Shown here: positions 1 to 7,862 of the stretch, in pieces
How positions within the stretch are numbered: position 1 is the stretch's first letter
Layout of the letters: each line of letters begins with the position of its first letter
DNA from: CAZIVE01 sp964542435
GTDB lineage: Bacteria > Bacteroidota > Bacteroidia > Bacteroidales > Tannerellaceae
Assembly: GCA_964542435.1 (NCBI GenBank)
Contig: CAZIVE010000121.1
Span: 1-7,917 of the forward strand
DNA length: 7,917 nucleotides
Direction: 5' to 3'
The notes under the pieces: model-generated
Databases searched by the model: none
Told to the model about the DNA's origin: nothing
Seen by the model: the letters and a program-made list of their open reading frames with translations, nothing else
Position numbers and translations under genes: made by a program

Positions 1-55
1 TTTAAATATAAATACGCTATCTATTAACCTTCCAACTTTATGGGTGCAGTTCACT
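1..55 (-). repeat. Left copy of 55-bp terminal inverted repeat; probable IS150-group (IS3 family) end
   Basis: Bases 1-55 are an exact reverse complement of 7863-7917, and the match stops at base 56 (g here, a in the other copy). Read on the minus strand from base 53 outward, it starts TGAACTGCACCC and soon reaches AGTTGGA. From memory, this closely resembles the left end of IS150 (TGTACTGCACCCA...GTTGGA), and the leading TG is typical of IS3-family ends. On this reading the IS boundary is at base 53, the IS body lies to the left of the window, and the shared bases 54-55 (ct) are chance. The boundary falls 46 bases beyond the aguB stop codon. No terminator hairpin is visible in the 44 bases between (56-99). 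The family assignment is an inference from the end sequence only; no transposase is visible. Confidence 0.75.
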
Positions 56-99
56 GTTTCTGGGGTACGAAAAGAGGTATATCGAAAGTGTCTTGTTGA

Positions 100-990
100 T
101 TATTTCTTCAGGAATCTTTTATTCAAACCCTCGTAAGCATCGATGCGGCGGTCGCGGAAGAATGGCCACCATCGACGGACGGTCTCTGTATGATGCAGGT
201 CAACGGTAACGACGGCTGTGCCTTCTTTGTCGTCGGGAAGCTGTATGAGAATCTCGCCCTGCGGTCCGGCTACGAAGCTGCTGCCCCAGAACTGAATGCC
301 ATGGGTCTTGCCTGACGGATCTTTTTCCAGTCCTACGCGATTCACTGAAACGACAGGAAGGCCGTTGGCTATGGCATGGCTGCGCTGGATTGTCGTCCAG
401 GCATCACGCTGGCGCGATTTCTCATCCGCTGTGTCTGTGCTTTCCCATCCGATGGCTGTGGGATAAATCAGCAGGTCGGCACCGCGCATCGACATCAGCC
501 GTGCTGCTTCGGGATACCACTGATCCCAACATACCAGCACGCCGAGCGTTCCGATAGAGGTATGGATCGGTTCGAATCCGAGATCGCCCGGTGTGAAATA
601 GAACTTCTCGTAATAGGCAGGATCGTCGGGAATGTGCATCTTGCGGTATTTGCCGGCAACGGTTCCATCCCGTTCTATGACGACAGCCGTGTTGTGATAA
701 AGACCCTTTGAACGCTTTTCAAACAGTGACAAAACAATGACCACACCCAGTTCTTTGGCGAGCGCGCCGAACGATTCCGTGGACGGTCCGGGAATGGTCT
801 CAGCCAGATCGAAAGCCTCTACCGATTCGGTCTGACAGAAATAAAGAGAGTTATGCAGTTCCTGGAGAACGATGAGCTGAGCTCCTTCGGCAGCAATCTT
901 GCGGATAGTGTCTTGCAGTTTCGCTATGTTAGCAGCGCTGTCAGCCGTACAAGACTGCTGAACCAAACCTATTTTCAAAAGATCTTTCAT
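100..990 (-). CDS. aguB: N-carbamoylputrescine amidase
   Basis: This is a 296-residue nitrilase-superfamily (carbon-nitrogen hydrolase) enzyme. It hydrolyses N-carbamoylputrescine to putrescine, ammonia and CO2, the last step of the agmatine route to putrescine, in the cytoplasm. The catalytic triad is visible: Glu44 in VLQELHNSLYF, Lys117 in YRKMHIPDD and Cys154 in GVLVCWDQWYPEAAR. The stretches IGWESTDTADE (about 180-190), QFWGSSFV (233-240) and the C-terminal VRRWWPFFRDRRIDAY (271-286) are typical of the carbamoylputrescine amidase branch rather than of other nitrilases. The length is normal for the family and the frame is intact. The ATG at 988-990 is the natural start, since the beta-strand KIGLVQQSC follows at once; no Shine-Dalgarno sequence is seen. 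It lies 18 bases after the aguA stop codon, so the two are very probably co-transcribed and act in sequence. No separate promoter or terminator is evident. Confidence 0.96.
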   Translation of the reverse strand: MKDLLKIGLVQQSCTADSAANIAKLQDTIRKIAAEGAQLIVLQELHNSLYFCQTESVEAFDLAETIPGPSTESFGALAKELGVVIVLSLFEKRSKGLYHNTAVVIERDGTVAGKYRKMHIPDDPAYYEKFYFTPGDLGFEPIHTSIGTLGVLVCWDQWYPEAARLMSMRGADLLIYPTAIGWESTDTADEKSRQRDAWTTIQRSHAIANGLPVVSVNRVGLEKDPSGKTHGIQFWGSSFVAGPQGEILIQLPDDKEGTAVVTVDLHHTETVRRWWPFFRDRRIDAYEGLNKRFLKK

Positions 991-1008
991 TTCTATACTA
1001 TAATCAGA

Positions 1009-2043
1009 TTAAACGAATGAGTCGGGATATTGCATCGTGACGCAATGCAGTGAACCGTTTTGACGAATCAGCGGACGACAATCCACGCCGATCACCTCTC
1101 TGTCTGTAAATACCGACTGCAATGCAGCCCGTGCTATTTCATCCTTCTCACTTCCATAGAATGGCAGCAGAACGGCACCATTCAGAATCAGGAAATTGGC
1201 GTAGGTAGCCGGAAGACGACGTCCCTCCTCCTCGACTTTATCAGCCATCGGAAGCGGAATCAGCGTATAAGGCTCACCACCGATCTGCCGGAAAGAGCGC
1301 AACTCCACTTCCATCCTCTTCAGCGATTCATACTCCTCCAGACTGCTGTCCGTACATTTGACATAGGCAATGGTGGAGGAATTGCAGAAGCGGGCCAGCG
1401 TATCGACATGTCCGTCCGTATCATCCCCGGCCAGATAACCGTGTTCCAGCCAGAGAAGACGACGAAGACCGAAGGCCTCTTTCAAATACATTTCGATCTC
1501 TGCACGTTTCAGATATTCATTCCGATTGTCCGAAAGCAAGCAGGAAGTTGTAGTGAGCAACGTGCCTTCACCGTCGGAGTCGATGCTGCCGCCTTCCAGT
1601 ACGAAAGGCAGCCTGGATTCCAAAGAAACCTTTTCATCAAACACTTTCTGCTGAAACATCCGACGCGTGATGAGATTGTCCAGACCCGCAGCGAACTTCA
1701 TTCCCCAGCCGTTGAAGACGAAATCGCATACGACAGGCTGTCCCTCTTTCAGAACGGAGATGCCGCCGTGATCGCGTGCCCAGGTGTCGTTGGTCTCCAT
1801 CGGACAGAACCGGATATGCGACAGATCGATGCAGCCCAAATCCCGTTTGACAGATTTCACATCCGGACAGACCACGATGAGCTGTTCCCGTTTCACCACC
1901 TCACGGGCAATGGCGACAAAGCAGCGTTTCACCTCGTCAAGCATATAGGCCCAATCTGTCCCTTCGTGCGGCCAGGTAAGCTGAACGGCACTTTGCGCTT
2001 GCCATTCAGCCGGCAATACGATGTTTGATTTCTTCGTGTTCAT
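1009..2043 (-). CDS. aguA: Agmatine deiminase (Porphyromonas-type peptidylarginine deiminase family)
   Basis: This enzyme hydrolyses agmatine to N-carbamoylputrescine and ammonia and supplies the substrate of the next gene, aguB. Counting from the ATG at 2041-2043, the protein has 344 residues, a normal length. Guanidine-modifying-enzyme motifs are visible: LTWPHEGTDW near the N-terminus, the substrate-binding METNDTWARDHGG (about 82-94), VLEGGSID (148-155), GDDTDGHVDTLARF (206-219) and the C-terminal GSLHCVTMQYP with the nucleophile Cys334. The frame can be extended four codons upstream to a TTG at 2053-2055, giving 348 residues. I prefer the ATG because those four residues (MHSY) add nothing conserved, and because a -7-like promoter element overlaps the TTG, so a transcript from there would start too late to include it. 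It begins 21 bases after the stop codon of the macroglobulin gene and ends 18 bases before aguB. Upstream arginine decarboxylase (speA) is not in the window. Confidence 0.95.
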   Translation of the reverse strand: MNTKKSNIVLPAEWQAQSAVQLTWPHEGTDWAYMLDEVKRCFVAIAREVVKREQLIVVCPDVKSVKRDLGCIDLSHIRFCPMETNDTWARDHGGISVLKEGQPVVCDFVFNGWGMKFAAGLDNLITRRMFQQKVFDEKVSLESRLPFVLEGGSIDSDGEGTLLTTTSCLLSDNRNEYLKRAEIEMYLKEAFGLRRLLWLEHGYLAGDDTDGHVDTLARFCNSSTIAYVKCTDSSLEEYESLKRMEVELRSFRQIGGEPYTLIPLPMADKVEEEGRRLPATYANFLILNGAVLLPFYGSEKDEIARAALQSVFTDREVIGVDCRPLIRQNGSLHCVTMQYPDSFV

Positions 2044-2052
2044 ATAGCTGTG

Positions 2053-2060
2053 CAAAGATA
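2053..2060 (-). promoter_or_regulatory. Candidate Bacteroidota -7 element before aguA
   Basis: On the minus strand 2060-2053 reads TATCTTTG, followed by C, a full match to the Bacteroidota sigma-ABfr -7 consensus TAnnTTTG. It lies wholly in the 21-base gap between the macroglobulin stop and the aguA ATG. A start site about 5-7 bases downstream would be near 2046-2048, leaving only a few bases of leader before the ATG at 2043. No matching -33 TTTG is seen about 20 bases further up, inside the 3' end of the macroglobulin gene, so this is a candidate for an internal operon promoter and no more. Confidence 0.35.
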
Positions 2061-2064
2061 ATGA

Positions 2065-5000
2065 TTATTTGACCATCACCGTACCACCTGCGGTATTGGC
2101 TCTAACCGTGTGATCATACATCGCCTCACAGCTGACAGGAGGCAGTTGGAAACGTCCGGGATAAACAGCGCAAAGATTGATCTTTACCGTGATCTGACGA
2201 TGCGGCGGCAGATAATCGATATGACTGAGAACGCGGTCGTCACGCACATCCTGATAGGTCGGCGCATACGGTCCTGCTGGAGTTCCCTTCAGATAACGGG
2301 TGTTGAGAATCTCCCAACCGGCTGGGAAAATCTGCGAAAGCACGAGATGGCGCAGACCACGCTCCGATGTATTGGTCAAGGTGACCGAAGCCATGAAGTT
2401 CGTACCCTGTTCCAATGCAGCGATGTTGATGCGCTGTCCCGACATGCCGAGATAGTTGACAGCCAAAGACAATCCGTTGGAATAGGCCGGAACCTGCCAC
2501 TGCGATGCAACGCCTTCGGTGATGATCCTGACGAACAGCGTGGCATTTCCCGTGTTATTCAGAGAGACAGAAGCCTGCTGACCGTTGATGCCGATCATCT
2601 GCTTCGTCCAAAGATTCTTGTCGGTAGAAACCGTTTCCTTATTCGTTCCGCAGGCATAGGAGAAGCTCATCTTCTTGAATACCTTATAATGCTGCATATA
2701 TTTCGACATGGCAACGATGGCAAAAGCTTCGGACTGCGTACTCAGCCAATCGTTGGAGGAGAGCTTTCTCGATACAGCCGCTGCATAACCGGCTGCGGAC
2801 GGTCCTTTGCGAAGCAGCGTCAGCGTCAGCAGACGGATGGACTGATCACGAAGAACACTGCCGAAGGTGAGATCGGTTTCCGTGTAGGCATAGAAGGGAA
2901 GATTGCGAGCAATCAGTCCGCCTGCCACATCGTTCCTGCCGGCCATCGCATAAGCCGCAGCCAGCAGCCAACGACTCATCTCACCCAGCGAACGGTTCTC
3001 CTTCATGCGGTTCATTGCGCCCATCTCCATCTGTCCTCCAATCGTCAGGACATAGAGACGATAGGCCTGCGTCATCTCTTCCGAACTGCCATAGACAGAA
3101 CGGACAGGTTTCCAGTTGCGTGCCGTACGAAGCAGATTGTTGACGGCAGCCCGACGCAGTGCCTCGGGAACGACATAGCCCCGAGCTTCTGCCTCAAGGA
3201 GGAAATGAGCCGCATACACAGTGCCCCAGCCCGTGACGTCGGACTGTCCGGGCCAATAGGCAAACGAACCGTCCACGGTCTGATACGAACGCAGACGACT
3301 GATGGCATCTTTCACCATCGCACCGTTCTTTGCCAACTCGCCCGGAGAGACGGTTGAGACAGAAGAAAGGAAGAGCCGTGCGAACGCATTCGAGACGGTC
3401 TGTTCGAGACAGTTGTAGGGATAGTCCTGCAAATCCTGCAAGCGGGCGGAAAGATTCAGCGGAGCCACGTCGGATACTTCGAGTGACACCTTGTTTGTTC
3501 CGGGAGCACCCGGAAGATTGACGTTATTTCTCCAGCTGTTGCCCTTGTTGAGTGTGACGGCCAACACCTTCACCTGCTTCTGCGTGACAGAACGGACTTC
3601 GAGGTTGGTGGAATAGGTGGATGTCTCTCCTCCTCCAACGGCGGTGATAGTCACGCGTGCCGCACCCGGCACGCTGCCGCTTCTTACCTTGAACGAAACG
3701 ATCTGATCGCCCTGCTGATTGAATGAGATCTGCTGCACAGCGGGACCTTCCACTCTGAGATTGGAAGAGCAGGCGATGGTCACATTGACACGACCGATGC
3801 CGTTGCGCGTAGCAAATACCGTTGACGGAATCACCATCTCCTCGTTGACGCCGATGACGCGCGGAAGCGTTCCGAGCACCATGACAGGTTTGCGCACCAG
3901 CACACTCTTCTCGGCATTGCCGTAAGCCGATCCGTTTCCGGCAACAACCATCACACGGACACGGCCGTTATAGAGCGGCATATTGAGATTGTGACGCATC
4001 CTGGCACCTTTATTCAGATGGAACGGACCGTAGAACTTGGTTACCGGAGTGAAACGGTTGACGATTGCCTTCGGACCCTTCTCCAAGGCAGCGTCACCGC
4101 CGATGCTGAAGATCTGTTCGATACGGCCGCCGTAAGCCCCCACGACATAGTCATAGAGATCCCAGCTGTTCACGCCCAAGGCTTCCCTGGCGTTGAAAGT
4201 CTTCCAGGGATCGGGTGTCGGGAAATGGGTCAAGTCGAGCAGTCCTTCGTCCACGACAGCCAGCGTATAGGCCATCTCCTTTCCGGATTTCTCGGACACC
4301 GTGATGGAATAGTTCGATTCCGGTTTGATTTCCGATGGAACGGATATGACAGGCGTCAGATGAGATTCGGCTGAATTCACGCTGAACGGTACAACGCCAT
4401 AGAGACGGATCGGAAGATCGCTGCGTGTGATGCCATGAGGCTGGATCAATGTGATGGCGACATAGGCATTCGGCTGCATCTCGGCGGTCACAGGAATCTC
4501 GACCAACGAACGGGATGTGCCACATTCCACCTCTTTGAGCGATAAAACCCGGACACCGTTCTCCACGGTGACAATGGCACGGCTGCCTTTGACGGACGGG
4601 AACGAGACCTTCATCTTCTCACCCGGACGATAATTATCCTTATCGGTCTTGAAGGTGAGCATCGTTGCAGCGGACTGATTGCCGCTTTGATCACGGCTTC
4701 CTTCAAGATCCGGCCAATCGTAATAGTTCATCAGACCGGTCGAATGTTTGCTCTGTTTGTCGGTGACGGAAATATAATAGGTGCCCCAATCTTTGCTGGC
4801 AAAAGAGAGATTGAACGCAGTCCTTCCATCCGCACCGCTTCGGAGCGTCAGAGACTGAACCGGTTTGTTATACTGATCCGAAATGAAGGTTGCGAGCGAG
4901 CTCTTGTCCGAACCCCACCAGAAGAACCAGTTCACCTTATAGATCTTCACCAGCAGTTCCGTGCCGCTGACAGGCCGTCCGAGATAATCCACGGAGACGA

Positions 5001-7587
5001 TGCTGTAATTGTATTTCTTTCCTGTATCCAGATGCACGCGTTCCTTCTGCTGCGGCGACTTGATGCCGACATAACGGTTGTAAGGAGAATAGACCATACG
5101 CGAACCGTCCATGCTGAAGTCGCCCGATTCCTCGTATACTTTGGTAACGATGTTGGCAAGCAGCATGCCGGGAGCGGAATTGCCCACGTTGAAGCTTCCC
5201 TTCACGACAGCATTGCCGTTGACATCGGTTCGTCCCGAGATAAGCGTGCTCTCCTCGCTGTTGAAGATGAGTGCAGGATTATCGAAGACATACGAAGGAT
5301 AATTCTTGAAAGTGGTCTCCATGGGTATGACTGTAGCCTGGATGTCGTACTTCAGATTGTGCGCCTTGGCACCTTGCAGCCATTCCACATGAAGCGGAGC
5401 ATTGAGAGATGTACCGCGAAGCAGTGCCGTTGCCGGAAGCTTGAGCGCTATCTTAAGCCGGTTGGGCTTGATGCTTTCCACTCTGATGCGTTTTGTAAAG
5501 GAAGCGCCACCCAAATCCACCTTCACATTCCAGGCGCCTGTGGGCGCATCACTCTCCGTGGCGAAGGCAAAGGTGTAAAGTCCGAGCACACCGCTGGTCT
5601 TGGTCTGACGGGAATAGAGCTGTCCCAGCGGATTGTAGAGTTCCATGATGACAGGATGTTCGGCAGGCATCTCCTGCACACGGTTGTTCATCATGAAGCC
5701 GAGATGCAGCGTGTCGCCCGGTCTCCAGATGCCGCGTTCCCCGTAGATGAAGCCTTTGATGCCTTTCTGTACCACTTCACCGGAGACATCGAAGTTGCTC
5801 ACGGAGAGAGCGGAACCGTTGTCCACACGAAGGTAGGAACGCTGCCTGCCCAGCGATGCGATCACATAGAAGGGCTTGCTGAACGAAAGATCCGCCATGA
5901 TCCGACCGTTGCTATCGGTAGATCCTTTGGCGAGCAGCTGCTGCTGGTAGTTGTAGATATAGATCTTCACTCCGGACATCGGTTTGGCCGTGATCAGATC
6001 GTGTGCGAGAAGGATCATCTTGTTGTCCTGACCGGCCTTCGCCATCAGCCCGATGTTGGTGGCAAGCACATTGCGGCCGACAGATTTCCCGACGTAGTAG
6101 CTATCTTTGCACGGATTATTCCGATCCAGGTAATTGTAATTGCCCCAATCGTCATTGCCGGCGGAATAGAAATAACCGCCATTGTCGAACTTGTTCAGCT
6201 CCTCTTTGAACTTCACCGCATTGTCTGCAATGATCTGCTGTTTGCTATAGCTGACCGAATCGTTGCAGGGATAAGCCGAGAGACGACGGTCGAAGGTGAG
6301 TTCGATGCGATAGATGGCGCCGGGTTCGGGATTGATGAGTTTTTTGAGATCGAGCGAATAGGTATGCCAATGGGCCAGATCGCGTCCTTCCGCTTCATCA
6401 AAGAAGATGACCTGACGGGTGATGAGTCTTCCGACACGCATGATGTCGCCGTTCTCATCCAGATTGCTGGTCTGAAGGAATTGTCCGATGTTCTGCTCCA
6501 TGACGCGGATGACATGTACCACGACACCGCGCAGATAAATGGCCTGGAAAGGCACCGTCAGCTGATCGGACTGCGGGATGATGACACCTTTGCCGACAAA
6601 ACGGACAGCAGGCAACGAAGCATCGATTTCGACCTGCTTTGTAACGCTCGACTTCAGTTTCAGTCCGCTCTTGCTGCGGATGGCTTCATCGAGGACCACA
6701 TTGACAGAACCGGTCAGATCCGCGCCGGGATAGAGACGTAGTTTGTTGCCATCCACACTGACCGCATCGGACGTATTGTTTTCGAGCACAGCCAGGCCCT
6801 GCATGTTCTGCTGCGTATCGAGCAGTTTGGTGAAGGTCACCTCGACATACCGCTCGGGATCACTCACATACTGGACATCGTAAACGGAAAAGTCATTCTG
6901 ATAAGGCACACGAACGGTGAACAGATCCTTTTCCTTCACGCCCCATTTATTGTCCGCAACCGAAGCCGTGATCTCACGCTCCTCCTTCATGCCGGCCGGT
7001 ACATTCATCAGGACTGCTTCGTGCGTCCGCCCGTCGGAAGAATGATACCATTTCACATCGCATTTCTCGGAAAACTTCACCAAAGCCTCTACCGTCTTGG
7101 AGGTCTCGCGATCGGGCGTATAGAAGGCACAACGAATGTCGTATTGATTCTCGTTGGATTGACTAATGTCGAGTGATTTCAGATTGCCACTCAGATCGAG
7201 CGGCAGCGTCGTGAAGCTAAATTTGAACGTACGGTATTTCTTCTCGGCATTGAACCAGCCTTCGAGATCCGCCTTGATGACGTACTTTGTATTCCTCTCG
7301 AAATGATCTTCCGGTTTGAACACGATGGTTCGGCCATTCTCAGCCACGAACTTTCCCGCAATCTTCGGATGAATCGAGAGATGTTCCGCCAAAGCCTTCG
7401 ACGACATCTGATCTTTCGGGATATCGTTGTTGAACAGCAGATAGGCATCGGAATAGCGCGAGACGCTACCGGAAGTAAAGCCTTCCACAAACGGATTGTA
7501 TGGAGGCTGATCATCCTGTGAAAACAGAGAACATCCCGACAAAATGATGGTCAGGATGGATAGCAAGGTCAATTGTAAGGGCTTCAT
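2065..7587 (-). CDS. Alpha-2-macroglobulin family lipoprotein with thioester (CLEQ) motif
   Basis: This 1840-residue secreted lipoprotein is of the bacterial alpha-2-macroglobulin type, which traps proteases: bait cleavage exposes a reactive thioester that links covalently to the attacker. The signal peptide (1-18) ends in the lipobox LSGC with Cys19 as lipidation site, so it should be anchored in the envelope. Approximate layout by sequence likeness: N-terminal macroglobulin-like domains 30-600; MG2 about 608-705 with YGERGIWRPGDTLHLG; further MG domains to 970; bait-region domain about 976-1120 (TFKTDKDNYRPGEK to AVVDEGLLDLT); alpha-2-macroglobulin domain about 1175-1265, preceded by IFSIGGD; thioester domain about 1375-1670 with Cys1393-Leu-Glu-Gln1396 (bases 3400-3411); C-terminal MG10 about 1705-1830 ending near LPPVSCEAMYD. 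It is longer than E. coli YfhM (about 1650 residues, from memory), as often seen in Bacteroidota. The frame is intact. The ATG at 7585-7587 directly precedes the signal peptide; an A-rich stretch replaces a Shine-Dalgarno sequence. Family members with CLEQ often sit beside pbpC (penicillin-binding protein 1C), but the downstream neighbour here is aguA. Confidence 0.95.
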   Translation of the reverse strand: MKPLQLTLLSILTIILSGCSLFSQDDQPPYNPFVEGFTSGSVSRYSDAYLLFNNDIPKDQMSSKALAEHLSIHPKIAGKFVAENGRTIVFKPEDHFERNTKYVIKADLEGWFNAEKKYRTFKFSFTTLPLDLSGNLKSLDISQSNENQYDIRCAFYTPDRETSKTVEALVKFSEKCDVKWYHSSDGRTHEAVLMNVPAGMKEEREITASVADNKWGVKEKDLFTVRVPYQNDFSVYDVQYVSDPERYVEVTFTKLLDTQQNMQGLAVLENNTSDAVSVDGNKLRLYPGADLTGSVNVVLDEAIRSKSGLKLKSSVTKQVEIDASLPAVRFVGKGVIIPQSDQLTVPFQAIYLRGVVVHVIRVMEQNIGQFLQTSNLDENGDIMRVGRLITRQVIFFDEAEGRDLAHWHTYSLDLKKLINPEPGAIYRIELTFDRRLSAYPCNDSVSYSKQQIIADNAVKFKEELNKFDNGGYFYSAGNDDWGNYNYLDRNNPCKDSYYVGKSVGRNVLATNIGLMAKAGQDNKMILLAHDLITAKPMSGVKIYIYNYQQQLLAKGSTDSNGRIMADLSFSKPFYVIASLGRQRSYLRVDNGSALSVSNFDVSGEVVQKGIKGFIYGERGIWRPGDTLHLGFMMNNRVQEMPAEHPVIMELYNPLGQLYSRQTKTSGVLGLYTFAFATESDAPTGAWNVKVDLGGASFTKRIRVESIKPNRLKIALKLPATALLRGTSLNAPLHVEWLQGAKAHNLKYDIQATVIPMETTFKNYPSYVFDNPALIFNSEESTLISGRTDVNGNAVVKGSFNVGNSAPGMLLANIVTKVYEESGDFSMDGSRMVYSPYNRYVGIKSPQQKERVHLDTGKKYNYSIVSVDYLGRPVSGTELLVKIYKVNWFFWWGSDKSSLATFISDQYNKPVQSLTLRSGADGRTAFNLSFASKDWGTYYISVTDKQSKHSTGLMNYYDWPDLEGSRDQSGNQSAATMLTFKTDKDNYRPGEKMKVSFPSVKGSRAIVTVENGVRVLSLKEVECGTSRSLVEIPVTAEMQPNAYVAITLIQPHGITRSDLPIRLYGVVPFSVNSAESHLTPVISVPSEIKPESNYSITVSEKSGKEMAYTLAVVDEGLLDLTHFPTPDPWKTFNAREALGVNSWDLYDYVVGAYGGRIEQIFSIGGDAALEKGPKAIVNRFTPVTKFYGPFHLNKGARMRHNLNMPLYNGRVRVMVVAGNGSAYGNAEKSVLVRKPVMVLGTLPRVIGVNEEMVIPSTVFATRNGIGRVNVTIACSSNLRVEGPAVQQISFNQQGDQIVSFKVRSGSVPGAARVTITAVGGGETSTYSTNLEVRSVTQKQVKVLAVTLNKGNSWRNNVNLPGAPGTNKVSLEVSDVAPLNLSARLQDLQDYPYNCLEQTVSNAFARLFLSSVSTVSPGELAKNGAMVKDAISRLRSYQTVDGSFAYWPGQSDVTGWGTVYAAHFLLEAEARGYVVPEALRRAAVNNLLRTARNWKPVRSVYGSSEEMTQAYRLYVLTIGGQMEMGAMNRMKENRSLGEMSRWLLAAAYAMAGRNDVAGGLIARNLPFYAYTETDLTFGSVLRDQSIRLLTLTLLRKGPSAAGYAAAVSRKLSSNDWLSTQSEAFAIVAMSKYMQHYKVFKKMSFSYACGTNKETVSTDKNLWTKQMIGINGQQASVSLNNTGNATLFVRIITEGVASQWQVPAYSNGLSLAVNYLGMSGQRINIAALEQGTNFMASVTLTNTSERGLRHLVLSQIFPAGWEILNTRYLKGTPAGPYAPTYQDVRDDRVLSHIDYLPPHRQITVKINLCAVYPGRFQLPPVSCEAMYDHTVRANTAGGTVMVK

Positions 7588-7629
7588 TTTTCTTGTGCGT
7601 TTAATTAGATTCCATTGATTATTGAACGA

Positions 7630-7673
7630 AAGCGAATCCTTTGTAGTATGCTACTTGAAAAAGATATTCGCTT
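7630..7673 (-). promoter_or_regulatory. Imperfect hairpin in the leader of the macroglobulin mRNA
   Basis: In the minus-strand transcript this stretch can fold into one stem. The outer 8 base pairs, AAGCGAAU with AUUCGCUU, are perfect. After a small 2-by-1 internal loop CUUU pairs with AAAG, and after a 5-base bulge GUAG pairs with CUAC around a CAUA loop, giving 16 pairs in all. It lies between the candidate promoter and the ATG and ends about 43 bases before the start codon. No U-run follows, so it does not look like an intrinsic terminator. The outer stem is plain in the sequence; any regulatory or mRNA-stabilising role is inference, and an 8-bp repeat can occur by chance. Confidence 0.4.
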
Positions 7674-7696
7674 GTCTGATTCGGATACCGATTGAG

Positions 7697-7704
7697 CAAA
7701 GATA
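7697..7704 (-). promoter_or_regulatory. Candidate promoter -7 element for the macroglobulin gene
   Basis: On the minus strand 7704-7697 reads TATCTTTG followed by C, matching the Bacteroidota -7 consensus TAnnTTTG; an AT-rich stretch lies directly upstream (7705-7719). A start site about 5-7 bases downstream, near 7690, would give a leader of roughly 100 bases holding the hairpin at 7630-7673. A -33 TTTG at the usual spacing is not seen; the sequence there reads TTATCGG. The position, about 110 bases before the ATG, and the fit to the consensus make it the best promoter candidate in this intergenic region. Confidence 0.5.
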
Positions 7705-7862
7705 GTAAAAAATATATTGCTGTCCGATAAAATAAGTCATTAGAACAGATGAATCGAGGTGTATTCGTACGTGTATAAGCCTCGCAAATAGTTCAGATAG
7801 ACGATAGCAATTGTTATACAAGTGAGCATCAGAGATGCGGCCCTCGTCGAATCCCCACGTGT
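7705..7862. other. Intergenic stretch without a supported gene
   Basis: Together with the leader, this forms the 277 bases without a gene between the macroglobulin start and the repeat at the right edge. A 75-codon minus-strand frame (7878-7651) crosses it but begins inside the IS-like repeat and runs through the promoter and the leader hairpin, so I do not call it. Two short inverted repeats are visible: GCATC-AGA-GATGC at 7826-7838 and CGAGG with CCTCG at 7755-7784, the latter around an imperfect stem. Neither is followed by a T-run. No tRNA or other RNA gene could be recognised. The true upstream neighbour of the macroglobulin gene lies beyond the window. Confidence 0.5.

Noticed and set aside
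56..99. A terminator after aguB.
   Set aside because: No inverted repeat followed by a T-run on the minus strand could be found in these 44 bases.
1060..2028. A 322-codon plus-strand open frame antisense to aguA, and a similar 111-codon one at 376-711 antisense to aguB.
   Set aside because: Both have the same codon-register relation to well-supported sense genes and arise from the same scarcity of TTA, CTA and TCA codons.
4687..6741. A 684-codon open frame on the plus strand, antisense to the macroglobulin gene.
   Set aside because: It is in exact codon register with the sense gene, so its stops could arise only from sense TTA, CTA or TCA codons, which this gene avoids here. The product resembles nothing I recognise, and the sense gene has clear domains throughout. 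It shows codon bias and is not a gene.
7838..7862. TCGAATCCCC on the plus strand, recalling a tRNA T-arm, or GGATTCGACG on the minus strand, recalling a tmRNA 5' end.
   Set aside because: No complementary T-stem, acceptor stem or anticodon arm can be paired around it, and nothing else of a tmRNA follows. The likeness is limited to about ten bases.
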